From positions 310,001 to 374,000 of the forward strand of contig VHIT02000033.1 of the NCBI GenBank assembly GCA_009768925.2: 64,000 nt of DNA. The letters are read 5' to 3'. Source of the DNA: Cryptosporidium bovis. Taxonomy: Eukaryota > Apicomplexa > Conoidasida > Eucoccidiorida > Cryptosporidiidae. Made by a program: the position numbers and the translations under genes. Below the pieces are notes generated by a model. That model ran no database searches. It saw nothing but the letters and a program-made list of their open reading frames with translations, and was not told where the DNA came from. This document shows positions 20,092 through 29,821 of the stretch, one piece after another; the stretch's first letter is position 1; every line of letters begins with the position of its first letter.

Positions 20092-21198
20092 TTAACTAAA
20101 GCAAGCACCAATTGCTCCAAAAAAACCATCTAAATGATGAAAAAAAATACTCACATCATCTTTAATTAAAAAAGATGAGTACTTTTTAATAGATTTAACA
20201 ATAATATCATAATTACTAGATACATTGTTTCCACAAAATACAATATTTCTAATTTTATGTCTTAATAATAGCAAACATAATAAATATGATAAATCAGTAA
20301 ACATCAAATTTATTATATCGTTCACAGCCTTTTCTTTAAATTTTAAGCTATTATTGTTCAAATTCGCAAACAAAATTTCCTTAAAGTAACAATATTTACT
20401 ACTATCTTCAAAGCTATTGTCATTGGGATTATTGGTTTGTTTATACACATTTATTAATTCCTTATAGTTGTTTATTCCAAGTAACTTTCCGAGACCGTAA
20501 ATAGTGCCTCCACCAAATCTAGTTCCACCTATTCTTTCAAATTTATCTTTATTCTCAACTTTAATTATTGATATACCAGAGCCAACTGACACTATTAAAG
20601 TTGGTAATAAAAGTGAATGTGAAAAGATTGCATTATTTTTTAAACTTATCTCATTTTTTTCATAGTTAATTAAATAGTTAAAGTACCTATTATTTTTCTC
20701 ATGTTCAAATAATTTAAAGTAACCCATTACTATTCCAGACACTTCTTCAAAATAAGAAATGTATATTTTATATTTATTTTCAATTAATGCTTTGTATTTA
20801 ACAGATCCCCCTCCTGTCATAGAAACAGTATCATTTATTACATAGAGACCTCTTTCTATTAAAAAGCCAAATACATTTTCTATTTGCTCTATTATATCTA
20901 CATCATTTATTGGAATTAAACAAAACAATATTGATGAGGGAAATATTTCATCATTATTATTATTTTCACTTATATTCATGTAATTACAATATTTATAAGA
21001 AGATGTCTCCTCCTCCCTAAGCATTATTTGTTCTTTTGAATTTATTGTGTATACCAACTTAATCAATGTTCCACCAATATCTAATGCATATTTACCTCCA
21101 CTTATATTACTAAAACAATTCTTTATATTGTGCTTAATCCCCACATTGTTGTATAGCACGTGTGACTCCACTATTTTCAAATTATAACGAGTAAACAT
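20092..21198 (-). CDS. PANK: Pantothenate kinase, type II (Fumble-like)
   Basis: This enzyme phosphorylates pantothenate, the first and usually rate-limiting step of coenzyme A synthesis, in the cytosol. The 368 residues show the eukaryotic PanK/Fumble pattern. A phosphate-binding loop ALDIGGTLIKLVY lies at residues 38-50. TGGGSVKYK and then VSVGSGISII lie near residue 200, followed by RIGGTRFGGGTIYGLGKLL, which carries the conserved glycine-rich block. At the C-terminus are FCGNN and HHLDGFFGAIGAC. All parts of the ASKHA-fold ATPase core are present, so it should be active. The first ATG, at 21198, gives a short N-terminal extension without a clear targeting signal. A GTGGCGGGTC motif lies about 280 bp upstream, next to the tRNA gene. 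Confidence 0.95.
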   Translation of the reverse strand: MFTRYNLKIVESHVLYNNVGIKHNIKNCFSNISGGKYALDIGGTLIKLVYTINSKEQIMLREEETSSYKYCNYMNISENNNNDEIFPSSILFCLIPINDVDIIEQIENVFGFLIERGLYVINDTVSMTGGGSVKYKALIENKYKIYISYFEEVSGIVMGYFKLFEHEKNNRYFNYLINYEKNEISLKNNAIFSHSLLLPTLIVSVGSGISIIKVENKDKFERIGGTRFGGGTIYGLGKLLGINNYKELINVYKQTNNPNDNSFEDSSKYCYFKEILFANLNNNSLKFKEKAVNDIINLMFTDLSYLLCLLLLRHKIRNIVFCGNNVSSNYDIIVKSIKKYSSFLIKDDVSIFFHHLDGFFGAIGACFS

Positions 21199-21477
21199 CT
21201 TTATATTATTCTCGTTATATTCATTTGTTCATATACATCAATTATTCACTTAAAACTCATTTATTTCATTGAAATAGTATCTACACGATTTTTTCAATAT
21301 TTATTTCTCAGAAAAAAGAAAAAAACATTAGTTTAAATATTTACTGCTGCACAATTTGTTCGAGAAGAAAAGGCAAGTTAGCTTATTATTAATTAATAGT
21401 TGCAATATTTCGCATTTGACAACTACAGTTTCACTTCATGAAAGGTATCGAGACAATGTATTTATACACGGATAAGA

Positions 21478-21485
21478 CCCGCCAC
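21478..21485. promoter_or_regulatory. GTGGCGGG motif upstream of PANK
   Basis: On the minus strand the sequence reads GTGGCGGGTC, close to E2F-type TTTGGCGGGAAA cores. It lies about 280 bp before the PANK start and 19 bp beyond the tRNA terminator run. The role is inferred from similarity only. Confidence 0.3.
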
Positions 21486-21503
21486 AGTGCTATTTAGTAA
21501 CGC

Positions 21504-21508
21504 AAAAA
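21504..21508 (-). terminator. Pol III terminator of tRNA-iMet
   Basis: A run of five T on the minus strand follows the acceptor stem by three nucleotides, the normal RNA polymerase III stop signal. Confidence 0.85.
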
Positions 21509-21511
21509 CCA

Positions 21512-21584
21512 AGCGGAACGACGTTTCGATCGTCGGACCTTCAGGTTATGAGCCTGACGCTCTGGACCTCTGAGCTATTCCGCT
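21512..21584 (-). tRNA. tRNA-iMet: Initiator tRNA-Met (CAU)
   Basis: The sequence folds as a full cloverleaf. The acceptor is AGCGGAA/TTCCGCT and the D stem is GCTC/GAGC. The anticodon stem is TCAGG/CCTGA with loop CTCATAA (anticodon CAT). The T stem is CGACG/CGTCG with loop ATCGAAA. The internal promoters are present (TAGCTCAGAGG as A box, GATCGAAAC as B box). An A1:T72 pair and an AUCGAAA T loop (A54 and A60 instead of T54) are marks of eukaryotic initiator tRNA, so this is called as initiator, not elongator. Two features depart from the standard initiator: the anticodon stem has A29:T41 instead of a third G:C pair, and the base after the acceptor stem (position 73) is T, where A is expected. 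No intron. Confidence 0.93.
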
Positions 21585-22074
21585 ACGTCGGACGGGCTCT
21601 ATCTAATTTAATTATATTTAAATTGATAGATAAAGAATTTCAAGGATACCGACTTGTTTTTTAATATAAAAAATGAGGTAACGATTATAATTTGCAATAA
21701 AATTTTTAATTACAAACATCATTTGCAGTTGTTGATTAATTAAATGTTAATAGTTTAAGTTAAAATCTTCATTCTCCCAATTTCAATGTGATAATTGACT
21801 AATTTAAAGTGTAAATTAGTATTTTCTTTTATTTTATTTGGTACATAAAATAACAAAATACATTTTTGAATCTTGTAAAACAATTTATTATATAGAATCG
21901 AATATTGTTGAAATATTAATAAAATTTAATGGTCAATTCCCAAAGGAATGAAGTATTAAGTAGTAGTTTTATCTCTTAAATTTTGATTATTTTTTCTCTT
22001 ATCGAAAAAAATACATTAAATTTAATAAAGATCATGTGTAAAAAAATAAAACGTTTAAAATAATAGATATAAAA
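21585..22074. other. 490-bp spacer between tRNA and NOT4
   Basis: A short GC-rich upstream flank of the tRNA (to about 21598) is followed by AT-rich sequence that includes the NOT4 3' UTR. No further gene is seen. Confidence 0.5.
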
Positions 22075-24165
22075 TTATTGTCCTTGAATAGTAATATTTG
22101 CATGTGGCATAATAGATCTGAGAACACTAATACTATCAATAAAAGATGTATTAATGTTGCTGCTACTATTAGAATTGCTTGTATTAGAAGAATTTACATT
22201 AAAATTAACCTGTTTTTTAATGTCGCTATGCTGCCTATTTTGAATTGAACCATTTTGAGAAGTAGAGAAATTAACAATACTATTTGTTGTAATTGGAGAA
22301 CACAAGGGTGTTGCTTTAATAAATTTGTTATCATTAATCTCAATGTTGTTAGTTTTATCATCATCATTATACGAGTTAAAAAGAGGATTATAGTGACTTC
22401 TTTCAATTATTTTTTTAGATATAGAGGGATATGAAGAAGTTTGTGACGTAGTTGAACCGAAGTTAATAAAGTTCGAGTCATTACTTGGCGAAATTAGATT
22501 TGAAGAAAAATTAGAAACACCAATTCTATTGTTTGAAAGATCAACGCAATCTTCGTCTATTACCTTCTCAATATCGTGTTTAATATTTAACTCGAACTCT
22601 AGTTCATTATCCAAAGCTGAATTGATATAGTAATTTGTTACGTCATTAGATATATTTTCATTATTGGTTTTTATGTTACCAAATAAAACATCTTGTACCG
22701 AAAAAGATGATAACGAATTCTGAATGGATTGAATGGTTACAGGTGTATTGGAATTTTGTGGGGATAATATATTTTGTGAGTTTGCATTCATTTGTTCAAA
22801 ATTAATTTTATAGCACTGACTTGAGTTATATTTATTACCAATATTAGATGAGGTATCATTAGATGATTTTATATCATTATTATAACTAGAAATAATTGTC
22901 TCATTGACTGTAGAATATTCAGCTGTTTTATCGTTCATTTCATTTTCATGTGGGTTCAAATTATTGGGTTTTACATTTTTTCCTGGAGATAATTCAGATA
23001 TAGAAGATGAGAAAACATCTAAATTATCACTGTAATCGGTATTAGAGGATTTGCTATAATTTTTTGCAACATTAATATTATCTGAAATGTTTAAATTATA
23101 ATTATTAACATTTCTTTTGTTTTTGTTTCTTTGTAATCTTTTATCTTTATTAAAACCAAAAGATGAACTAGTTTGATTAGATAAAAGTGATGCCAAATTC
23201 GAAGCAGTAGAAGAAGTTGTACATATTGTAGAAGTTGATGTAGAATTAGAACCAGAGTTATTGTTTGCATTTGTATTTATTGTACTAATAATAGAGTTAT
23301 TTTTAACTGTATTCTTGAGTTCCCTCAAAGGTTTAAGTGCAAATTTATTTGATGAATGAAAATTAATAAGTTCTGACTTACTAATGCAATCATTTGGATC
23401 TACTATATTATGTACATATGCACAGTTTGGATTGCCACAATTTATACCTTTAATAAAATTATTACAATATTTATTTGTGCCAAATGAGCATCTAATTATA
23501 TTTTGGCCGAATACTTTTTTACCATTTGTATTTTTTATTGCTTTTGTTGCAGAAAGTTCATCATTGTAAGTTATAAATGCACTACAAGTATCATTATCAT
23601 TTGGAAGTATTCTCATATTCAATATTTTTCCATATCTTCCAAACATATTTTCGCACGACAATATTTCCTTTTTTGCCACTTGATAGCTTAAGCCTACGAC
23701 ATAAACTAAATTCCTCTGTATTATTCTCATATCCTCCAAATTTACTGTCGATTTTTCATCATTTATAACATCTTTTATTTTAATTTCATCGCAATTGCTA
23801 TTATTTTTATTCGTTTTATCATCAATTTTATTAGAATTTGAGCTCGTGGAGATTCGAGAAACTGTATTACCACACCAGTTGAATCCTTGTTCTTCTTTAT
23901 ATATACAAATATTATCACGATTAGATGATATTGTTAGTTTATCGTCATATTGTTGCCTGCAAGCCGGACATTTATTATCAAGTTGATCTCTTACATGATA
24001 AAAACACCATAAACAAATCTGGTAACGACATTTACAAGGATAAAAGTTCTTGTCAGTTTCATCCAACTCCTCCATGCATAATGGACAAATAAGTTCATTA
24101 TTATTTGATGTTAAATTTAATTGTGATTTATTAGTGTTATCTTCTGTTTCTACTTTCTCAGTCAT
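22075..24165 (-). CDS. NOT4: CCR4-NOT E3 ligase subunit NOT4/CNOT4
   Basis: The product has 696 residues with the diagnostic NOT4 order. A C4C4 RING lies at about residues 27-73 (CPLCMEELDETD, CKCRYQICLWCF, CPACRQQYDD). An RRM follows at about residues 150-230 (YVVGLSYQVAKKEILS, ILNMRILP, SAFITYNDELSATKAI), and then a CCCH finger (C-x8-C-x4-C-x3-H, from KYCNNF to YVH). NOT4 acts with the CCR4-NOT deadenylase and ubiquitinates proteins on stalled ribosomes, linking mRNA decay with protein quality control. The C-terminal 430 residues are Ser/Asn-rich and probably disordered, as in other NOT4 proteins. The start at 24165 (MTEKVETEDN) is the first ATG before the RING. No introns. Confidence 0.96.
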   Translation of the reverse strand: MTEKVETEDNTNKSQLNLTSNNNELICPLCMEELDETDKNFYPCKCRYQICLWCFYHVRDQLDNKCPACRQQYDDKLTISSNRDNICIYKEEQGFNWCGNTVSRISTSSNSNKIDDKTNKNNSNCDEIKIKDVINDEKSTVNLEDMRIIQRNLVYVVGLSYQVAKKEILSCENMFGRYGKILNMRILPNDNDTCSAFITYNDELSATKAIKNTNGKKVFGQNIIRCSFGTNKYCNNFIKGINCGNPNCAYVHNIVDPNDCISKSELINFHSSNKFALKPLRELKNTVKNNSIISTINTNANNNSGSNSTSTSTICTTSSTASNLASLLSNQTSSSFGFNKDKRLQRNKNKRNVNNYNLNISDNINVAKNYSKSSNTDYSDNLDVFSSSISELSPGKNVKPNNLNPHENEMNDKTAEYSTVNETIISSYNNDIKSSNDTSSNIGNKYNSSQCYKINFEQMNANSQNILSPQNSNTPVTIQSIQNSLSSFSVQDVLFGNIKTNNENISNDVTNYYINSALDNELEFELNIKHDIEKVIDEDCVDLSNNRIGVSNFSSNLISPSNDSNFINFGSTTSQTSSYPSISKKIIERSHYNPLFNSYNDDDKTNNIEINDNKFIKATPLCSPITTNSIVNFSTSQNGSIQNRQHSDIKKQVNFNVNSSNTSNSNSSSNINTSFIDSISVLRSIMPHANITIQGQ

Positions 24166-24564
24166 CTTTGTATTGCGTATCTTACCAATAATTTAATTTT
24201 ATTGTCTACTAATTAATTTCACTTTCCATATAATACAATGTATATTTGTATTTGAGTTATAAAGGTAATTAGAGTAGAATGAAGTTATATATTTTAGACT
24301 AAAAAATTAGTAACAAATTATCACGAATTGTATATAATAATGTTTTAATTTAGTCCCAAATATTTGATAAAAAAAACTTTACAGCAGACTATATTTGTAT
24401 ATTGGATAATAAAGAAAATCAAATAGACAAGATTTTAATAACTTGAAATAAAAAATCCTGCTTTTGTTAAAGATATAACGCAAAAAGAAGCCCAACAGAA
24501 ATCATACCACTTCTTTTTTCTTATTTTCACATAATATATATGTATATGCACTTATATATGAGTA
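24166..24564. other. Spacer upstream of NOT4
   Basis: AT-rich presumed NOT4 promoter and 5' UTR. It contains no recognisable motif other than simple AT tracts. Confidence 0.4.
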
Positions 24565-24873
24565 TTATTTACCAAATATGTACATACATATACACATACA
24601 TGTATAAATACATATATATAAATGTGTATATATGTATATGCGTATACTTTTTCTCAATTCAATTTGTTGAAATATTAGTTTAAATATTAAATGTACATTA
24701 CAGCCATCGATTCTGGCGCCAGAGCAATGATGTTTTAACAACAATGCAAAGATAAATATAGTAATAAAGAAAACAAGACCAAATAAATTATTTAATAATA
24801 TTTCGCATAATGAATTACACAAAATTAAACATATAAACGTAATTATACCATCAATATGAGTGTTTACATACAT
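24565..24873 (-). CDS. Possible small two-TM protein
   Basis: A weakly supported frame from the first ATG at 24873. It encodes MYVNTHIDG, then about 40 strongly hydrophobic residues that would make two membrane helices, then KHHCSGARIDGC. After that the frame runs through TA/CA-rich repeat sequence (many Tyr, Ile, Cys and Thr residues) and ends at 24565. That tail is unlikely to be real protein, so the true gene, if any, either ends by splicing near 24690 or does not exist. The 12-bp palindrome at 24712-24723 lies inside the putative coding part. I recognise no family. Confidence 0.3.
   Translation of the reverse strand: MYVNTHIDGIITFICLILCNSLCEILLNNLFGLVFFITIFIFALLLKHHCSGARIDGCNVHLIFKLIFQQIELRKSIRIYIYTHLYICIYTCMCICMYIFGK
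24712..24723. promoter_or_regulatory. TCTGGCGCCAGA perfect palindrome
   Basis: A 12-bp perfect palindrome around TGGCGCCA in AT-rich sequence, about 550 bp upstream of NOT4. It resembles the GGCGC core seen in other spacers of the window. It overlaps a doubtful small reading frame, so it could be coding instead of regulatory. Confidence 0.35.
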
Positions 24874-25576
24874 TTTCTTAATTTCCAATAAAAAAAGGGC
24901 TATTGTTCATATATATTTTAAACTAACAATGAGAAGTATCAAAAAAAACGAAACAATTGATCTTCAACTAAGATTAAAAAAAAAAATATTTCAAGGTGAA
25001 TACACGATATAACTATTAATAACAATGAAACTAAGTTTTGTATCAAAAATATGGGCTCCGACTCACTTCTAGGCAGTTTCGTATCTAGTTATTTTCATTT
25101 AACACTTCTTATACGCTTTCCACTGAATATTTTTGATTTTAATTAATTCATTTAACAGTTAATTCAAATTTTTAATAAAACATTATTGATTTTCTGATTA
25201 AAAAGAAAAAAAAAGAGCGGGAACTATGACCTTATTCCTTTAAATGTCATGTTCAAGTTGGAGAAAAGAAAAAATATCCCCACAAAACAAGTGTATGTTT
25301 ATTGAAATAAGTGAACAAATAAGAAAAGATCGATCAGGTTATATTGTTAAATTTAACATTTAGTTCAACATATTTTGATTATTGCGTTTTTATTATTTTT
25401 TTTTAATTTAATAAAAATAACTTAAAAACAAAAAAAAGGATTACAGGATATAAAAAGGGGGAATAAATACGTATAGTTTATAATATATTATTATTATATA
25501 AAAGAAAACACTAAAAAAAGAAATCAATAAAATATTATAAATGGAAATGCATAATTAATACGTGGGATAGATTAAT
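24874..25576. other. Spacer upstream of PP2A B'' gene
   Basis: A 703-bp spacer. A GC-richer patch at 25045-25146 is open on both strands: plus MGSDSLLGSFVSS from an ATG at 25051 for 31 residues, and a longer minus frame containing KLPRSESEPIFLIQN. No splice partners were found for either. The rest is AT-rich. Confidence 0.4.
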
Positions 25577-27100
25577 ATGAAAATAGATCTTTTGTTTGAA
25601 GGACAAATACAAAGTTTATTCTTTGAATTTCTTTCAGAGAGATTTAATATTAAAAATGAATTTCTATCAACAAAAGAATTTTCTGATAAGGTTAGAATAG
25701 ACGATGAGAACAAAAATAAAGAAAATGTAATTACAAACAATCGGAATAAAAATGATCCTTTAAATGTTAATGAAGACAAAACAATTCAGGAAAAAAGTTT
25801 TTATGAAAATAATAATAATATTATTGACAAAATAATAAATATATGTGATAATTACCGTTTAAATAATGTTGATGAATCAAATGTACATAATGGTGAATTG
25901 AAAAAAAAAAAATATTACTTAGATTTTAATATTTGGGAGAATGATATAGTAGTTGGTATTTTAGGCCTTGGTAAATTTTGTTCAATAACATTATATAATA
26001 TGTTAATTAAAAAACCAGAACTCATTGTATGCGATTACGACGTTGATTTCAATGGTAATATTATAATAGACGTTGATGACATTAATGATTTGATATGCAA
26101 TAGATTAAATATAATAGAAAAAGATACATGTTTGAATTATTTCAAATTATTTTCGTATTTATCTGGATCTAATACATATATTTATCCAACGGGTTTCAGA
26201 CCAATAATAAAGGAAATAATAAATAGACACAAAGCTCTGAATTTCCTAAGAGAAAACAATGAAGTATTCAGCGATTTGTTTATGAATACCGTAATAACAA
26301 GAATATATTATGAATTGGATCTTCTTGAATTAAAGAGATTAAGGTACAAAGATATCAAGAATTCAAATATATTCAGTATATTGAACAATATTAAGGGTGA
26401 AGAAACATTTGATGATTTAATACATTATTTCAATTACCAGCATTTTTACGTTCTATATTACCGATTTATTGAATTAGACAATGACGAGGACCATGAGCTT
26501 AGTTTTAGTGAATTTAAGAGTCATGACAACAACTCAATTACAGAATTTGCAGCTAATAGAATTTGGAATTGCAATATTCAAAACAAGAACTCGCTTTTTA
26601 ACGACAATCTTGCTAATAAAGATAGAAATATGAGCTATTATGACTTTTTGTATTTTTATATTAGTGATGAAGATAAAACAAGTGATAGGAGCATTAGATA
26701 TTGGTTTGAGATCATTGATTTAGATTGTGATGGATGGATATCTAAGGAAGAAATCGAGTTTTTTTATAATGAGCAAAAAAAGAGAGTAGACGACCTCAAC
26801 TATTCATTACCAGAATTTAATAGTATACTATGTATGATGAATGACCTTCTAATGCCTACTATTGAAAACCAATTTAGGCTGGATGACTTTGTTAGAAATA
26901 AATTAGTTGCTGGACACTTTTTTAATATACTAGTCAACACTAAAAAATGCATCACTACTATACTCATGGACGGTGAATTCAATACTATCAATTCTTTTTT
27001 ACAGTCTGAGAAAATTAGTAAATATATTTCTCCATGGGACTTGCATTGTTACTACCAATACCAAATTATCCAAGGTTCAAATAACGATGAAAATATTTAA
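25577..27100 (+). CDS. PP2A regulatory subunit B'' (PR72/PR130-like, EF-hand)
   Basis: The product has 507 residues and belongs to the Ca2+-binding B'' family, which targets protein phosphatase 2A to substrates, often at centrosomal or cortical cytoskeleton structures. The N-terminal 120 residues are charged and Asn-rich. The family core runs from about residue 115. A degenerate first EF-hand is LDNDEDHELSFSEF (about residues 300-313). A canonical second EF-hand is DLDCDGWISKEE (about residues 381-392), with the block RYWFEI before it and IEFFYNEQKKR after it. The C-terminal blocks NDLLMPTIENQFRLDDF and WDLHCYYQYQ match the ends of PR72-type proteins. It is complete in one exon. A start further upstream is not supported, since the region before the ATG is AT-rich with stops. 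Confidence 0.9.
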   Translation: MKIDLLFEGQIQSLFFEFLSERFNIKNEFLSTKEFSDKVRIDDENKNKENVITNNRNKNDPLNVNEDKTIQEKSFYENNNNIIDKIINICDNYRLNNVDESNVHNGELKKKKYYLDFNIWENDIVVGILGLGKFCSITLYNMLIKKPELIVCDYDVDFNGNIIIDVDDINDLICNRLNIIEKDTCLNYFKLFSYLSGSNTYIYPTGFRPIIKEIINRHKALNFLRENNEVFSDLFMNTVITRIYYELDLLELKRLRYKDIKNSNIFSILNNIKGEETFDDLIHYFNYQHFYVLYYRFIELDNDEDHELSFSEFKSHDNNSITEFAANRIWNCNIQNKNSLFNDNLANKDRNMSYYDFLYFYISDEDKTSDRSIRYWFEIIDLDCDGWISKEEIEFFYNEQKKRVDDLNYSLPEFNSILCMMNDLLMPTIENQFRLDDFVRNKLVAGHFFNILVNTKKCITTILMDGEFNTINSFLQSEKISKYISPWDLHCYYQYQIIQGSNNDENI

Positions 27101-27102
27101 TA

Positions 27103-27104
<2 letters not shown>

Positions 27105-27134
<30 letters not shown>
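27105..27134. repeat. (TA)n microsatellite
   Basis: An uninterrupted run of about 30 bp of alternating A and T, 5 bp after the stop of the B'' gene and therefore in its 3' UTR. Confidence 0.9.
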
Positions 27135-27136
<2 letters not shown>

Positions 27137-27357
27137 TGATGTGTTTAATACTTTAGTTTAATGTTACATCTAGTATCCTTAATTTCTTGAAATAAATACT
27201 CTAAATGTGATAACAAATTCTCTTTTGTTATTTGATTAAATTCTTTCGGTTTAATATTAATAATCACAATTATTTAGGTATTTAGACAAGTTATATCATT
27301 TTTATCGTTGTTCTCTCAAGTTTTGCAAAGATATACCTATTAATAACCTGAAAATAG

Positions 27358-27570
27358 TTAGTAATTCACTTTTTGCACCCAGTTATTATAGAAAGGATCG
27401 AATAGAAATTGATTTGAATCCATAAAGAGATAGTCCGTAATTAAAATAAATGATGCAACACCAAGTCCTATAGATGCTGCAATAAAATATTGATCATACG
27501 AAATAAACAACATAAATAAGAATACGAGTGTTATAAACCATTCAAAGCCATGACGTATTTTTCCTGACAT
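27358..27570 (-). CDS. Small two-TM protein, unassigned
   Basis: The product has 70 residues from the first ATG at 27570 (MSGKIRHGFEW); the TTG at 27576 is not used as a start here. It has two hydrophobic segments (about residues 10-25 and 29-46) separated by SYDQ, then an acidic and aromatic tail with a PFYNNWV motif. This hairpin-like topology and tail resemble signal peptidase complex subunit 1 (SPC12/SPCS1), but the similarity is topological and weak. Other small ER or secretory membrane proteins fit equally well. Base composition is less AT-rich than the spacers around it, which supports coding. It is convergent with the PP2A B'' gene and 257 bp from its stop. Confidence 0.5.
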   Translation of the reverse strand: MSGKIRHGFEWFITLVFLFMLFISYDQYFIAASIGLGVASFILITDYLFMDSNQFLFDPFYNNWVQKVNY

Positions 27571-28000
27571 TTCCAAGATACGTTTTTATATTTATAAGAT
27601 AGATAATATGTTTGTATAATATGCTAATCAGTATCGTTAATACCGTGTTTACAAGTAAATTACCTCGTACAATTTTTTTTTGAAATATATAATCTGTTTT
27701 GCAGTTAAGCGGGAGAAAGAAGGCATTACCTTTAAAAAAAATACAAGCAAGCGATTTTATCTTGTATATACAAAAATCAGTTAAGTAGTTCAAATAATGG
27801 TAGTCTTTTTCAAATGTAAATTTGTTTTTTATGTGAAACCCTTATGTGTTTAAATACTGCAAGCTGCTTCTATTCTATACAAAATGACAAATAATAACAA
27901 TAAACCTTTTCTGGTATTTCAATATATAGATAAAGCGCTGAAATAAATTCTTTAAAAAAAAATTATTAAATAGTAGTGTTGTGTTGGTGGTCCTTCAAAC
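27571..28000. other. 430-bp spacer before the 5S gene
   Basis: Upstream region of the small membrane protein (minus) and of the 5S gene (plus). A minus-strand frame at 27542-27793 overlaps the small gene and has no protein-like features, so it is left out. Confidence 0.4.
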
Positions 28001-28119
28001 GTAATCGACCATACTATATCGAACATACCGGATCCCATCCGAACTCCGAAGTCAAGCGGTATAAGGTCCGGTTAGTACTGGGATGGGGGACCACCCGGGA
28101 AGACCAGGATGTCGATTGC
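28001..28119 (+). rRNA. 5S rRNA: 5S ribosomal RNA
   Basis: A 119-nt 5S gene. The terminal helix I pairs GTAATCGAC at the 5' end with GTCGATTGC at the 3' end. The core has the family signatures GATCCCATCCGAACTC, GAAGTCAAGC and GGTTAGTACTGGGATGGG, the last being the box C part of the internal Pol III promoter. The sequence then runs through GACCACCCGGGAAG. All structural parts are intact, so it should be functional. It stands alone between protein genes, not in a tandem array or linked to large rRNA genes. Confidence 0.97.
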
Positions 28120-28122
28120 CTC

Positions 28123-28127
28123 TTTTT
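28123..28127 (+). terminator. Pol III terminator of 5S rRNA
   Basis: A TTTTT run follows the 3' end of the 5S gene by three nucleotides. Confidence 0.85.
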
Positions 28128-28616
28128 ATTGACTTACAATAAAAACTCTCGTTGAAAACACCACAATTGATGGTTGTTATAAGCTACAGTAAACTGCGTT
28201 ATTATGCTCACATTCTTTTCTTTACTTTTTCACTTTTTTAATATCTAATTAATCTATGATTCCACTAAGTTGTTATTCCCTACTTTAAATATCATTCATC
28301 TCGTAATTTTAGATATTATTTAAGAATACAGAGTAAGGTCAGACATGTTTAACAATGATAATTCTTGTAATTGGTTCACCACTATTTGTAAATACAGTTT
28401 AAAGAATGAGTGAGAAATATTTAAAACTATTTTTGTAGCAATTATTTTGTAATACAAAACACTTACATTCGTAATACGTGGCAATGTGATATGTTATCTA
28501 GAAAAAGAATTAGAGACCCTAATTATTGAGACAATTGAATATTAATGAAAACAATAAAACATCATTTTTATTTGGAATTTAGATGATAGTATGGCTAAAA
28601 ACAGGTGGATATTCAG

Positions 28617-28720
28617 ATATAGTCGACCAAACTATGCCCACGCACCGACTCACATACGAATTTAAGTGATATGAAGTTTGGTTAGTACAGTGTATAATAC
28701 TGTCTGGAAAACTATTGTTT
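28617..28720 (+). pseudogene. Decayed 5S rRNA copy
   Basis: About 500 bp after the intact 5S gene, a colinear degraded version can be followed. GTCGACCAAACTAT corresponds to ATCGACCATACTAT, CACATACGAA to CCATCCGAA, and TTTGGTTAGTACAGTG to TCCGGTTAGTACTGGG. It has small deletions and many substitutions, and the 3' helix strand is not recognisable. The same orientation and order of blocks point to an old tandem duplicate, now a relic with a broken internal promoter. Confidence 0.7.
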
Positions 28721-29821
28721 TAGTTGCAGGACTCTTTAAGTCGAAATCATACAATACACAGGTAAATATCAACCTTTAACATTAAAGTGTGTATTTGTTT
28801 GTGAAAATAGTATTATTCTTTGGCGCATGTAGTGCGATCATTTTAAGAAAAACGAAAAAAGTATCAAATTTTACCTACATATTAATAGTTAAAATACTTA
28901 TTGGTTTAACTTATATTGAATATTTAACATATTAAAGTGGAAAAGTAATTAATATTAATAAGGTAGGTTAAAACTAAATTTGCACATTATAAAATTATTT
29001 TATTTTTTTCACTTTTATTGTATGTACAACAATAAGAAAACCTATAAAAAAGAATAAATTGAGCTGATGTAAATTAAGAATATCTAAGTTAAATTGAAAT
29101 TAAACTGCATAATAATTTTGAAATGATATATCAATAAATAAATTTCCAAAGGTATTGTAGGAAATTTAAGCGGTAATAACATGCATTTTTTTGAGAACAA
29201 GTGTAAATAACTAAATGTAAGTTATTAAAAATATATACATCTAAGATAGACTAAATAATAGTTTTAATATTAGTAAGAACATTTCATAATTTGAATAATT
29301 AAATCAAAGTTAAATTATAAATTGTACTCACTTATCTTGTGTTATGTTTTTTTAATTTAAATTGTTAATTTTATACGATTGTTTAATTTTATTGTTTATT
29401 ATAGTTAATGAATTCTGTTGTATTTGATTATTTACACTAGCACTAGATTATCATTAATTAAGTTTTTAAACTAGTTTGTGACGCTTTTGTTATTTAGATT
29501 TTAATACTTTAAGAAATATTTTTTCCAAATGTCTATCTTTGATAATAGTTGCAACTATGTGGGCATTTGGCGGTAAATTGAAAATCAAGTATTATATAAC
29601 GTACCGATAACAAATATAAGTTAAAAAAATTAAATGGGTGTGGTGCGTTATCAAAATATTAAGTAGTAAATCGATAATAATATGTTTAAAATTGAATAAA
29701 GTTAAATTTTAGTTAAAACAAGTGATGCAAACTTAAATTCGATTTTTACACAATTTATTGTTTTAGATGAAAAATACGTAATGTTGTTTATAAATAAATT
29801 TTAATATACATTCATGTAGGA
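28721..29821. other. 1.1-kb spacer upstream of the 1958-aa gene
   Basis: AT-rich, with no reading frame or RNA gene seen. Two GGCG words stand out: TTTGGCGC at 28819-28826 and TTTGGCGGTAAA at 29566-29577. Confidence 0.5.
29566..29577 (+). promoter_or_regulatory. TTTGGCGGTAAA, E2F-like site
   Basis: Differs by one base from the E2F/DP consensus TTTGGCGGGAAA and lies 245 bp before the start codon of the next gene. It is the best E2F-like match in the window. Binding is inferred. Confidence 0.45.

Noticed and set aside
27542..27793. 83-residue minus-strand frame overlapping the small two-TM gene
   Set aside because: No conserved features and it overlaps the start of the better small gene in another frame.
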